A stretch of DNA of 64,000 bases from Heracleum sosnowskyi (lineage: Eukaryota > Streptophyta > Magnoliopsida > Apiales > Apiaceae), in NCBI GenBank assembly GCA_030848705.1, contig CM061239.1:86596363-86660362 (forward strand). The letters are read 5' to 3'. Under the pieces are notes generated by a model that saw only the letters and a list, made by a program, of their open reading frames with translations, did no database searches and had not been told where the DNA came from. Below, piece by piece: positions 9,912-22,300 of this stretch. Position numbers and translations under genes: made by a program. Every line of letters begins with the position of its first letter. The first letter of the stretch is position 1.

Positions 9912-12900
9912 TCAGAAATTCTCAAAGTTCATCATTCCAAATTCATTCACCAACTTATTGAAAGTAGCTTCAGGCAGTGTCTTGGTGAATATATCAGTTA
10001 GCTGTTGATCAGTAGGAACAAAGTGCAGTTCAATTGTTCCTTCCATGACTTGTTCTCTTATGAAGTGATATCTGATACTGATGTGTTTAGTAAGAGAATG
10101 TTGAACTGGATTTCCTGTCATTGCAATAGTACTTTGGCTATCACAGTAAATAGGGATTTTAGAGTATGACATGCCATTCTAACAGCTGATTTCTCATCCA
10201 CATTATCTGAGCATAGCAACTTCCTGCAGCAATGTACTCAGCTTCTGCAGTTGATGTAGAGCTAAACTTTTGTTTTTTACTAAACCAAGAAACTAGTCTT
10301 CCACCCAAAAATTGACAGCTTCCTAAAGTGCTTTTCCTGTCTATTTTGCAGCCTGCAAAATCAGCATCTGAGTAACCACACAAACCAAAATCTGATTCTC
10401 TAGCATACCAAAGGCCAAGTGAAGGAGTGCCCTTAAGATATCTGAAAATTCTTTTAACTGCAATCAAGTGTGGTTCCCTGGGATTTGCTTGAAATCTTGC
10501 ACAAAAACAGGTTGCATACATGATATCTGGTCTACTTGCAGTGAGATATAAGAGTGAGCCAATCATTCCCCTGTAGTAGTTACATCTACCTCAGTACCTT
10601 GATCATGATCAAATTTGGTAGCTGTAGCTATGGGAGTACTTGCAGTTGCACTATCTTGCATGTTAAACCTTTTCAATAAATTCCTGGTATACTTTGACTG
10701 ATTGATAAATATTCCATCATCAGTCTGTTTAACTTGGAGACCAAGAAAGTAACTCATTTCTCCCATCATGTTCATTTGATATCTAGACCGCATAAGCTTT
10801 GAAAACTTCTCACATAGCTTATTGTTTGTTGACCCAAAAATGATAACATCAACATAAATCTGAACTAAAAGCAAATCCTTACCATGATTAAAATAAAACA
10901 AAGTTTTATCAATAGCACCTCTTTTGAATCCACTTTCCAGTAAGAATTGAGCTAAGGTTTCATACCAGGCTCTTGGAGCTTGCTTTAGTCCATAAAGTGC
11001 TTTATCCAATCTGTAGACATGATTTGGATATTTTGGATCAATGAAACCAGGAGGTTGTTCAACATAAACTTCTTCCTCCAGTTCACCATTTAAGAAAGCA
11101 CTTTTCACATCCATCTGGAAAACCTTAAATTTCTTATGGGCTGCATATGCTACGAAGATCCTGATGGCTTCTAGCCTTGCAACAGGAGCAAAAGTTTCAT
11201 CATAGTCAATTCCTTACTGTTGAGAATACCTCTTTGCAACTAGCCTTGCTTTGTTCCTGATTATCACACCATCTGAATCTATATTGTTTTTAAATACCCA
11301 CTTTGTACCAACAATTGACCTGTTCTTTGGTCTTGGCACCAGTTTCTAGACTTCATTCCTTTCAAATTAATTTAGCTCTTCTTGCATTGCAGTAACCCAA
11401 TCAGCATCCTTAAGTGCATCTTCAACTTTCTTAGGCTCCTCCTTTGATATGAAGTTGTGATAGAGACATTCATTCTGAGTTGCACTTCTTGTCTTAACGC
11501 CTGCATCAGGATCCCCAATTATCAAATCAGGAGTGTGACTTTTGGTCCATTTCCTTGCTGGTGGTAAATCATTCCTTAAAGTGGATGCTCCCCCTGGATT
11601 GGTGTTGTCATTAAAAGAGCTTGAATCAGTAGAAGCTCCCCCTGAATTATTGATGTCTCCTCCTGATGGATTATCAGGATTGTCACTTGAATCAGTATTT
11701 GATGAATCCTGTCCTGATGGTTGAGATGTTTCAGAATCAGTAACAGTTTGTTGTTGCTCCCCCTCAACATGTGGACTGTCAGTAGCATCATCAGTAGCAC
11801 CATCAGTATTTGGTGCTTCATTAGGATTTGGTGTATCAGCAGGATTTGGTGACCCATCAGTATCTGATGGCGTGTCACTATCTGATTCCTATTCATCAGG
11901 ATTCTTGGTAGCTTCATTTGCAAAGATCAAACTATCATGTGAGTCTTCATTTATTCCAGTTATCTTCTTATCATCAAAAGATACATGTATTGACTCTATG
12001 ACCGTCCTTGTTCTCAGGTTGAAAACTCTAAACGCTCTTGAGGCTGGATAGCCAATAAAGATACCCTCATCAGCCTTGGTTTCAAATTTTCCTAGTCGTT
12101 CAGGATGAGATCTGAGAACAAAACATTTACAGCCAAACACATGCAGATGCTTCAGACTAGGTTTCTTCTCTTTGAGCATTTGATATGGAGTTACACCATG
12201 TCTGTTTATGAGTGTGAGGTTTTGAGTATAGCATGTTGTGTTGACTACTTCTGCCCAGAAATATGTAGGTAATTTTGCTTCTTCCAGCATAGTTTTGCCA
12301 ACTTCAATAAGAGTTATATTCTTTCTTTCAACTACTCCATTTTGCTGGGGTGTGCCAGGAGCAGAGAATTGTTGTATAATTCCTTTGAATTTGCAGAACT
12401 CTTCCATTACTGAATTCTTGAATTCAGTACCATTATCACTTCTCAGTATCTTGACTTTATGCTTTGTGCCAGTCTCAATCATTCTTACATGGTCCAACAG
12501 TATTTCTGGAGTCTCATATTTTCTGTGTAGAAAATACACCCAAGTGAATCTAGAAAATTAATCAACTATTACAAGAGTGTACCTTTTCTTACTGATGGAC
12601 ATTATATTGACTGGTCCAAATAGGTCAAGATGTAACATGTGATATGGTTCTTCAATAGAGGATTCAGATTTACTCTTGAATGATGTCCTTCTCTGTTTAG
12701 CTTTTTGACATGCATCATAGAGTCCATTAGGAGTATACAAAGCTTTAGACAATCCTCTAACCAAATCTTTCTTAACCAACTCATTGATATTGCTGAAGTT
12801 GAGATGAGAAAGCTTCTTGTGCTAATTCCAACTTTCATCTATTGATGCTTTACTGATGAGACAAGTGGAGGAGCCATCAGTATTGGAGTAAATGTTGGCT

Positions 12901-13225
12901 TCATAAATGTTACCATGCATGTAGCCAGTAAGTGTAATCTTTCCTGATTATTTGCTGACTACTTCACAATGAGTGGAATAGAAGTTGACATGGTAACCTC
13001 TGTTTGTGATTTGACTAATACTCAACAGGTTGTGTTTTAGTCCTTTCACCAGAGCTACTTTTTCAATGATGACATTTCCAATGATTATATTGCCACATCC
13101 CAAAGTTCGTCCAATGTTGCCATCTCCATAAGACACAGTTGGGTCAGCCTTTTCCTCAAATTCTGATAGAAGGGCTTTGTTTCCAGTCATGTGCACAGAA
13201 CATCCACTATCCATGACTAACACAT
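9912..13225 (-). pseudogene. Copia 1 pol remnant (protease, integrase, RT, RNase H)
   Basis: The protease motif MDSGCSVHMTG is at about 13212. Integrase is in pieces: HLDLFGPVN, LRSDNGTEFKN and GVVERKN. RT begins around 11500 and contains MDVKSAFLNGELEEEVYVEQ (11114 on) and YGLKQAPRAWYE. The catalytic box reads YVDV instead of YVDD (codon 10845-10847), so the second catalytic aspartate is lost. RNase H is split across two frames (10566-10159 with GYSDADFAG and AEAEYIAAGSC; 10172-9912 with KHISIRYHFIREQV). There are stops near 11215, 12559 and elsewhere, and a frameshift at about 10565. The integrase C-terminal region (about 11600-11900) is an acidic, repeat-rich linker encoding NPD/NTD-type residues. 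Confidence 0.9.
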
Positions 13226-13259
13226 TTTATTTCTTACCCTGCAATCAGACAAAAACACA

Positions 13260-15572
13260 CTAGTCGGAATATTTAAGAACCCACACTTGTTGGGTTCTTT
13301 TTCCATGCATTTTATTAGTTTTAACAGTAGAAGACTTTTTGACCTTTGCAGTCCTGTCAAGATTGTGTCCATCAGGATTTGCTTTTTCAGTTTCAGTATT
13401 AAAAAATGCATGTTTCACATTGACATTCTTAAGTTTACCAAAATTTGCACTTTTATTAAACTTGGGTAAAGGATCATAAAAGTTGTAGTACAAATTATGG
13501 TATTCTTCACAAGTATATAGAGAATGTCATTTACTACCACAATGAAAACAAGAATTATGTGGTTTGTAAAATACTGATCTATTCCTAACATCAGACCTAG
13601 GAATTTCAGTGACCATCTTTTTACTCTTCCTGCAATCAATAGCAAGATGATTAGAGTTACCACAGGTAAACCAACATTTTCTTGGTGCATTTGGGATAAA
13701 CTTATAATTATTCTCTTTATTAATCCCAACTTTACCATTCCCGTTTCTTTTGACAGTAGGTGTCTTTTGTCTACCTGTTTGATCACAAATTTTATCCTTA
13801 AGTTGTTTCTGAGACAATAGACCTACATGCTTATTACTATTATTCTTGACAGGTTTAGACTTAGAATCTGTGACTGGTTGAGCAGAAGTAGATCCCTTTT
13901 CAAAAGTTGAATTAGGATATTTACCAAATACAAAATCAACAGGTTTAATCTTAGATTTGGTTTTATCTATAACATGTCTGTAGGTCTTTGGATTAACCGT
14001 CTCATAAATAACAACTTTCCTTTTCAATTTCTTATCTTCTTCTCACTTGTACCCTAGACATTCTTTCCAATTCTTAGAAGTATTGATTTCATGAAATTTC
14101 CTTCCTGAGTCTGTCCAGGTTCTGATTTTCTCATTAGTATATTCCAGTTCTTTCTCAAGAGCAGTACACTTAAATTGCATTTCTAGTTTCATATGCTTAG
14201 CATTATCAAACTCTTTTTGTACCTCTTGCATAAAGGAAAATTCAGCTTCTAAATGATCATTCCTTTTTCTAAGTTCACACATCTCAGATAAGATCCTAGT
14301 ATTTTCAGTAGTTTGACTTCTAAAGCTAATATGCAATGACTTTAGAAAAGATCTTAACTCAGAGATATTATTTGTATCAAAATCAAAAACAGTACTTGAT
14401 ACCTTTTCATCAGGAGCAACAGTCTCATCAGTATTGGCCATCAAGGCATAGTTGACTACCTCATTGTCAGATTCTGAGGAAGAGTCCATCCAATCATTGC
14501 TTGATGTAATGAGTGCTTTAGCCTTCTTGCACTCAGTTGCAAAGTGCCCCATTCCATTACACTTGTAGCATCTGATCTTTGACTTGTCAAACTTGCTACT
14601 CTTGTTGTCCTTCTTGTTGTATCTTTCTTTGTCAGCATTGAAGGTCTTTTTCTGAAAGTTGCCTTGTCTTCTAGCCTTCCTGAACTTCATCTTCTTAAAG
14701 CCCTTGACTATCATAGCAACCATCTCCTGCATGTCAGAGTCAGTAGAATCATCATCAGTATTGGCATCAGGATTGCCATCAGTATCTGATGATGAGTCAT
14801 CAAGATCTGACTCCACAAATTTTGTCCTTCTTCTAGAGACCTCCACAGCTTTTCCTTTTGATTTTGCTTCAACATTCAAGGCTACAGACTTTGCCTTGCT
14901 GCTTCTTTTGTTCTTCCTTTATTGAACCTCAAGATCATAAGTTCTTAGCATTCCATACACCTCATCAAGAGACACAGTGTTTAGATCATACTGATGCCTA
15001 ATGATGGAGGTTTGTGTATCCCATTCTTCAGGTAAAGATTTCAGAAACTTGGTGTTTGAGTCCTCAGTAACATACTCTTTGCGAACTAGAGATAGATTAT
15101 TCAACAGTGTCAAGAATCTATCATACATGTCAATAAGGCTCTCATTAGGTCTTGCATCGAACTGTTCATACTCTTGAATCAGTAGAGCCCTTCCGTTCTT
15201 CTTGACAGATGCAGATCCTTGGCATTGAGTTTCCAAGGTGTCCCAAATTTCCTTTGTAGACTTGCATGCAATCACCCTGTTTGACATGACAACATCAAGA
15301 CTATTATGCAAAATATTCTTTACCTTTGCATCCCTGAGAACGTGAGCCTTTTCTTCTGGTGTCCACTCACTTTTCACCTTTATAACATAGTGTTCAGGGA
15401 CAGTATCTATTTGATCAACAATTCTCTTAGGGATGTATGGTCCATCATGGATCCTGTCCAAATAATCAGGATCTGTAGCTTCCAGGTACATCAACATCTT
15501 TACCCTCCATGTAGGGTATTCAGTTTTCTTGAGGATGAGAATTTTCATGCTTTCATACTTGGTTGTCGACAT
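13260..15572 (-). pseudogene. Copia 1 gag remnant
   Basis: One frame runs from MSTTKYESMK (15572) to QVWVLKYSD (stop at about 13260), interrupted by nonsense codons near 14917, 14040 and 13525. The N-terminal part is a copia gag domain of the UBN2 type, with TEYPTWRVKMLMYLEATDPD, CKSTKEIWDTLETQCQG and LPEEWDTQTSIIRHQ. The CCHC knuckle CYKCNGMGHFATEC is near 14575-14535, and a coiled-coil-like stretch lies at 14350-14100. A second Cys/His motif (CWFTCGNSNHLAIDC) is at about 13675. The last codons (VWV...D, stop) sit at the same place as the gag end of copia 2. Confidence 0.88.
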
Positions 15573-15604
15573 CTTAGATCGTTTCTGATTGATTTAAATC
15601 AGTT

Positions 15605-15619
15605 TGCTTTGATACCAAT
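15605..15619 (-). promoter_or_regulatory. Primer-binding site of copia 1
   Basis: On the minus strand, ATTGGTATCAAAGCA follows the LTR end directly. It is a one-base variant of the usual TGGTATCAGAGC initiator-tRNA-Met complement. Confidence 0.8.
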
Positions 15620-16142
15620 TGTTGCCCAGTAATTAACAATTGTAGAAGAGGGGTTGAATACAATTGTATAAGATTTTCGACTTAATAAACACAAATATGA
15701 AATAGTAACAACTTTATTAATTCTGGTATAAAACTGTTACAAAACTCTCTCAAGAAATTCTGATGTTCTTGAAAGCTGCTAGGTTAGAATGATACTCGTG
15801 TAAGTGATTACAATATGTAAAACCTAAATTGTGTTTATATAGCACACACAACTAATCTATCAATTACAAGATATATTTAAATCAATTACAAACTATATTG
15901 ATACATATCCTAACTGACAGCTGCATTCCTATAAACTAGGAACCGACAAATCAATCTTCCTTATTTTTTTGGACTCAATAGTTATCTTCAAGTAATACTG
16001 ATCAGCTTCCAGTCTTGATGATAATCCTGATCTCAGTCCTGATAGCAATCCTGATACTGACGATATGTAATCTTGATGACGTCAACATCTCAATCTTGAT
16101 CAGTAGTCCAGATACTGATGATCATTGAATCCTGATCTAACA
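15620..16142 (-). repeat. 5' LTR of copia 1 (523 bp)
   Basis: On the minus strand it begins TGTTAGATCAGGATTC at 16142 and ends GGGCAACA at 15620, with TG...CA ends and a primer-binding site immediately after. Its first 150 bases are packed with AATCCTGAT and ATACTGAT motifs, which are also spread through the body of the element. Confidence 0.85.
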
Positions 16143-17573
16143 ATACCTCTATAAGGATTTTGTATATAAAAATGAGTTGAATCTGAATACTTGATCTAGT
16201 AATAATCTAACGACTTATAACAGTTTTACGGTTCTTTTTTAGTGATTGGTTAGCCAAACCCACAATCTTAAATATAAAATTAATATATGAATACATAGAT
16301 GTTCGGATTAAGAACGAATTAGTTTAAAGTCAAACCGAAACCAACTCACAATCTGTAAATTTTTAAAATATTTCTTAAACAACTAATATTTTATGTCATC
16401 TTATGACTTACATGACGTAAGAACTTATTATGAGTGTTTGTACAGTGGACTTATTGAATCAACTTAAAACTTATATGATGATAAATGTTAAGAACGACTT
16501 ACTTTTTTTCCCTAACTTATCGATTAATTGTTTGATTTCCTTGTTTTTTTAATACTTTACATTTTCACATTAATTTTTCAAAATGTCTTTTTAATTTAAA
16601 ATGCATGTATTGAAATCGCTGTATTAAATAATAATTTTTTTTAAATTAATTTAACAAACACCTCACTAACTTTTAAAGATGGACCAAACACACACTTTGA
16701 TTTTAGTTTTGACCAATTCAGAATAGAACAAATACGCTTAACTACGTACTCATTTAACTTAAGTGTGTACAAAGTATTTTCTTGTATAAATGTTTGTGAG
16801 GTATTTTTGTAATTACAGAATTTGGTCATATAATTATAATTATGTCATTAAAAATATACTACATACTCGTGTAAGTCACGTATTTAAAGACATTTTTTTA
16901 AACAGAAAAAATGAATTTATGCGAATTATGGTATTTAACCAAAACTGTAATTATCCACGGTAAGATTGGCTGAGAAGAAAATGAGTGAGGAGGAGAATAT
17001 AATAATTATTGGTCATGTCAGGATAAGCCGGCATAGTTCCAGGTTACAGCACATCTACTCAGAAATTGCACAGAGAAATACACTACATCCTCCGTGAGAG
17101 ATCTACATTAATATTTACTCAGACAATTGTTGCACACATAACATACATATAAAATGAAGAACAACTTCCAAGTTATGACATCGTTTCCTTCTTCTTACCA
17201 TAAAAATACAAACTCCGTTGATTTGTATTTTTTATTATCAGACAAGATGATAATATTAATTAACACTCCAAAACAAAACAAATTAATCCCCTCTTTCAGA
17301 TTCACTTTCTTCTTTCTTTCCGTCCTTCTTATGGATGGTAACGAGTAGATTTCCCCACTTTCAAATCTCTATCCTTTTCACCTAAACCACTATCCATCAT
17401 TTATTTCTTCATTTCTCATCTTGGTTTGTTTTATATTTCACTTATCTGTGACTTTTGAATAGATACCTTTGTGTCGGTGTGTATTCGCAATGCTTGATCT
17501 GGGTTGTATGGTACTGGTATGATTGCTTTGTTTGTGTTGTTTTGGTTTGATTTTTTTGGGTTTAGGGTTTGAT
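16143..17573 (+). promoter_or_regulatory. Intergenic region, promoter and 5' leader of the DUF630/DUF632 gene
   Basis: No ORF here is convincing. Up to about 17000 the sequence is AT-rich with no recognisable element. From about 17280 to 17440 the plus strand is rich in CT (cttcttctttctttccgtcc and similar), typical of plant 5' untranslated leaders. I cannot place the transcription start or exclude an intron in the leader. Confidence 0.4.
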
Positions 17574-19314
17574 ATGGGTTGTGGACAGTCTAAAGTTGAT
17601 GATTTGCCATTGGTAATAAGGTGCAAGGAGAGAAAAGAGCTAATTAAAGCTGCAGCTGATTACAGGTATTCTCTTTCTGCTGCACATATTTTGTATTTTA
17701 GTTCTTTGAATGATGTGGGTGAGGCTCTTTGTCGATTTGTTGATGAGGAGTTTGTAGTTGGCGGGTCGCCATTGGATTCGCCTGTGCTTACATTACCTTC
17801 TGATGAAGGAAAAAAGGGGAAAGATAACAACTTTAGTGGAACTAGTAGGAATGTTGGTGGTAAGCACAAGGGATGGTCGAACTGGACTTCGAGGGGTTCG
17901 ATTTCTCATGGTCATTCGGTAGATGATGGTGGTGGTGGTGATTTACATGATTCACATTTGCAGTTATCATCGGATTCTGATTCTGAATTGAGTTCGTCTT
18001 CTGGTCATATTCATGTAGATGATCATAGTCCGGATATTAGGACTAGAGATGTTGTCCCACCTCGTCAAAGTGCTCAGAATCTGAATGGTTATGGAGTCGA
18101 TAGATATCCTTCTTGGGAGCCGAATGGGTATGCAGAAAATATGAATCCATCCCCTCAGTCAGCTTGGCAACCATATGGTTATGGAATGAATGTAGTCGAT
18201 CAGCCTTATGGAATGAATGTAGTCGATCGGCCTTATGGAATGAATGTAGTAGATCAGCCTTATGGAACCAATGTTGTAAATCAATCTTATGAAATGAATG
18301 TAGAGGATCAACCTTATCAAACAGGGTGGGGTCAGTACGGAGGGAATTCAAATTCTTATGCATATTACATGAAAAGATCTGGGCCGTCTGTTCGTACTGT
18401 AATTCATGGCGAAGGACCATCTGCATATGCAAATTCTTACACAGGGTACCCTGATGCTACTGGAGGATTCTTTGGGTTTCCGATGAGTTCCCAAGCAGAA
18501 AAGCCTCCTTCAATTAAGCGCCCCAGTCCTCCAGCTGAGCCACCTCCACCTCCTCCACCAAGTGGTTCTGGATGGGATTTTCTTAACCCATTTAATGGAT
18601 ATGAAGAGAATGGTTATCTGGGTAATTATTCCAAGAGTGTGTATGGGTATGGATCTATTGCTAGTAGTCCAGATTCAAATGAAGTAAGGGAAAAGGAAGG
18701 AATTCCTCATTTGGAGGAAGAAACAGAGACCGAGGTCATAAAAAAGATCCACAAGCAAAATAATATGAATGTAGGTACAAAGAAAATTTTTGGCGAGAGA
18801 ACTTCTAAAGCGGTGCCGTCAGAAAAGGGTGAGGACAGTTCAAGGGCTGATCGATCACATGATAGTGAGGGTAGTCCAAGGACAATGGCATCTCATAGTA
18901 CTGAAGCTTCAAGGGCAATGGCGTACAATGAAAGAGGTTCAAAAGGAAAGCCGTCATTACAAAGTGAGCGCACTTCAAGAGCAGGACTATCACAAAATAA
19001 TGAGGAACCACTGTCGGGTTTTAAAAAGGATGAAAATAGCAGCCCTGATACGATTTTGACAATGAGCTCAGAGGATAGTTATGTGCAGAAGAAGGAGGTG
19101 AGTTTTGAGGTAGAAGAGGCTTCACTTCAAGACGTTGATACATCAAAGATGAGTAGCTTTACAGCATTATCTACTCATGGCAATCGAGATATTCAGGAGG
19201 TTGTCGAGGATATTAAGAATGAATTTGAGATGGCATCTAGTCATGGGAAAGAGATCGCTTTGATGCTTGAGGTTGGGAAGCTACCATATATACCCAAATC
19301 AACTGTATTTAAAG
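17574..19314 (+). CDS. Exon 1 of the DUF630/DUF632 gene
   Basis: It encodes DUF630, the disordered region and the first part of DUF632 (EMASSHGKEIALMLEVGKL). It ends AAAG before the donor gtattttc and leaves one base of a split codon. The reading frame continues for 45 nt into the intron before a stop. Confidence 0.92.
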
Positions 19315-22300
19315 GTATTTTCTTAACTGTGATTTGTTTTTCTTGTCTGGAATCTTGATATACATGGCTGAGATGTGATTAGAATTTCTCAAACATCTCT
19401 TTCTCAAATTGCATTCACATATTATATCAGCTTGAAATATGTTGAATAGGATTTAATAAATCAAAAACTCTACTGAGAAATTTGGTGTATAGTATGCATT
19501 GCTAATTTGTTGTTGAATTTTAACCATCCTTTACTCATTTTACATTTGCATGTTCCTTTTGCCAAGTAGAGTATATATTATTAGGGAATTGGCAATGATA
19601 ACTATATCTCTTGGGATGCAATATATTTTTTGATCTTATAAAATGGTGGGAAAATTGATGTAGTTGGGAAGAAACAGAAGGAATAAGTATAGGCTAGGCT
19701 TTGTTGAACATTACCGCTGCTGCATGCGAAATCGCTTTTGTGAGCCTGTAATTGGAACACTACTTTACATACTAGGGAACCAAAAAAATGTCCAAAATGA
19801 TGTGGCAGTCTTGACTTGGCAAAATAGGGAGTTTTAATTGGGGGATTCGTATGAATGCACGCGGGGTTCATCTCATTAATTATTATTGCAACCATTTGCA
19901 AGCAGACACATGGCATTTTGGACATTTTTTTGGAACTTTTGTTTGGTTCCCTAGCATTTTTCCTACATAAAAGTTGTATTTAAAAGCCAATGTTTATGTG
20001 TACAGTTTTTATGCACGAATAGCTATAAAGAACCCTATCTGTTATTTTCTATCAGTTCATAAAATCCGCATCTTGCAACCCTTAGGTCGTATACAGAGAA
20101 CTCTATAATACAGTCTTATGCAATGTTCTTTGTATCTGTATACAGAAATGTCCAAAAGCCTATCATTGTGTCAGACTGGAACTTGTTCAAAGTCTTTTCT
20201 TATAGTCTAAATTTTCAATGAAGTTTATTGGAGTTATTCCGCTCTTTGATTAAGTATAAAACTTTAACCTGAATAACCAACTTTGATGATCAAAAAGACG
20301 TGTTCATGTCTTATAAGATGTGTTCATGTGTTATATATCTTCTTCAATTCATTGATTTTTCTTTGAAGTATGGTGTTGTTTTGGTTTCTACAACTCGAAA
20401 TCTTAATTTTGGTGAAAAATTAATAATGGTGGACCTGTTGAATTTTTAATGTTCTGACTTATCAATTTTTAGAGGTTACTAAGATTCATAAGTAATAATC
20501 CTAAGCACATCAACCTTTATTATCCCAGAAAATTGATTGATTTTATAATTGATGGATAAAATTCTATAATCTTTATCACTAATTACTTTTCTAATTATCT
20601 TGCTACTGATTGGAGCTACTTCTTCATGTAGTGGCATTGTCCAGAATAATGGGCCGTAAAGAAACTTCATTGGCATCTCCACATACTAGATCAAGGACTT
20701 CAGTAAATGTGGATCTGAGGACAGTGAAACTTGCAAAGTCCTACAATGAGAGTTCTGCAATAGACACAACTGTTGATTATGGGAACATCTCATCTATACT
20801 GGAAGAGCTTTATGCATGGGAGAAAAAGCTATATAAGGAAGTCAAGGTATGTAAGAAGCTATTTTTTTAATCTGTACACAACATTTCAGTGAATTGCATT
20901 TGCCTGGTGTTAAATTGTTTATATAGAAAGGGAGTAGATGTTGGTCTGTATGATTCGTCAAATAGATAGCCCATTTCCATGACTGAAGCAGTGCAAAGTG
21001 AGGTTTCGGGTTATGGATATATAACCTTTTCGGATAAATCTCTCTTAAGAGACAATTCTCACACACTGAACATGTATAGTTTTGATAATTCGTATGTGAA
21101 AATTGCCTAAAATAAGATGATTATTAGGTTCCCATCTCCTTATATAGGAATTGAAAATCCCCGTATGTAACAATTAATTATAAAAAAATCCTAATTATGA
21201 TGTGAAACTCTAAAAGATAACTACAAGTCTACTATCATAAATATCAGATAAAACCTTTTCGGATAAAATGAAAAGTGCAGAGTAAGGCTTGGGGTTATGG
21301 AATTAAAACCTTTTCGGATAAATCTCTTTTAAGAGACAATTCTCACACTTCACACACTGAACCTGTATAATTTTGATAATTCGTATTTGAAAATTGACTA
21401 AAATAAGATGATTATTAGGTTCCTATCTCCTTATATCGGAATTGAAAACCCTCGTAAATAACAATTAATAAGAAAAAAAAATCCAAATTATGATGTGAAA
21501 CTCCAAAAGATAACTACTAGTCTACTACCGTAGTATCTAAATTCTAGAATATTCCTAATATGTTAGGTAAGTAATTAATTACCTAGATAGCAGGGGTGTG
21601 GTTACCCAATGCACCCCGGATTGAGAACTTGCACAATTCCAATTTTAATATTTTTTTTATGAATCGCACTTAGAATTGGTGTTAAACTCAATTAGCAACA
21701 ACAATATGTTGAAACAAATTCATCATTCTTTTTAAAAGAGATTCTAAATTTTTCCATAATATTTTCTATTTAAAAACAGATTTTTTGTTAGTATTTGAGC
21801 TGATAGTTAGTAATTTAGTGTTGGTTACAAATACACTTTATTATAGCCCAGCTGTGAATTTGTATTACTAAATATATCTTGTAACTGCAGACTACTGAAA
21901 GCAGACTTTGATTACATATAAACATTCTTTCTCTGAAGTTGTCGTTTCATCAACTATATAAATATCCAGCCATGCACAATTTATTGAGAATTGGTGTTGC
22001 ATATCAACTGTTATTAAATACTAGCTTAAAACCCTTGTGATGTAGGGATTGTTTTTAATAGTTGTTACTTTATTATTTAAGTTTTACTATTTTATTAATT
22101 GCATTTGTTAAAAAAAATAAGTAGGCATGTGAAAATAGGTAAACTTTTCTAAATAATTTAAAGCATTAAAATTGGTTTTAAAATAAATGAGTAAGGGTTT
22201 GCTCCTGATATTTTTGGAAAAGGAGATGTTTTAGTAAGGAAAAATAGAAAAAAATGAGTTTATTTTTTCAGAAATTCTAATTCAGTAGGATGATAAGTCG

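Larger units (their letters stand above)
8069..16142 (-). mobile_element. Ty1/copia retrotransposon 1 (Sirevirus-like), decayed, 3' part interrupted
   Basis: Reading on the minus strand, the order is a 5' LTR (16142-15620), primer-binding site, gag (15572-13260), protease, integrase, RT and RNase H (13223-9912), a spacer, and a third ORF (from 9413) that is cut at 8069 by the Ty3/gypsy insertion. Integrase before RT is the copia order. The 3' LTR must lie left of the gypsy element, outside the window. The flank right of the 5' LTR is ATACC (16143-16147), the expected target duplication. Gag and pol stay in one frame for most of their length and are broken by many nonsense codons plus frameshifts near 10565 and in RNase H. 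The copy is dead and older than the copia element at 40008-53429. Confidence 0.92.

Noticed and set aside
11542..11724. Plus-strand ORF of 60 aa opposite copia 1 pol
   Set aside because: Antisense shadow of the acidic integrase-RT linker; produced by the repeated CATCAGGATT motif.
17523..17573. Upstream ATG as the start of the DUF630/DUF632 protein
   Set aside because: It adds 17 hydrophobic residues before the family-typical MGCGQSK start, which carries the acylation signal.
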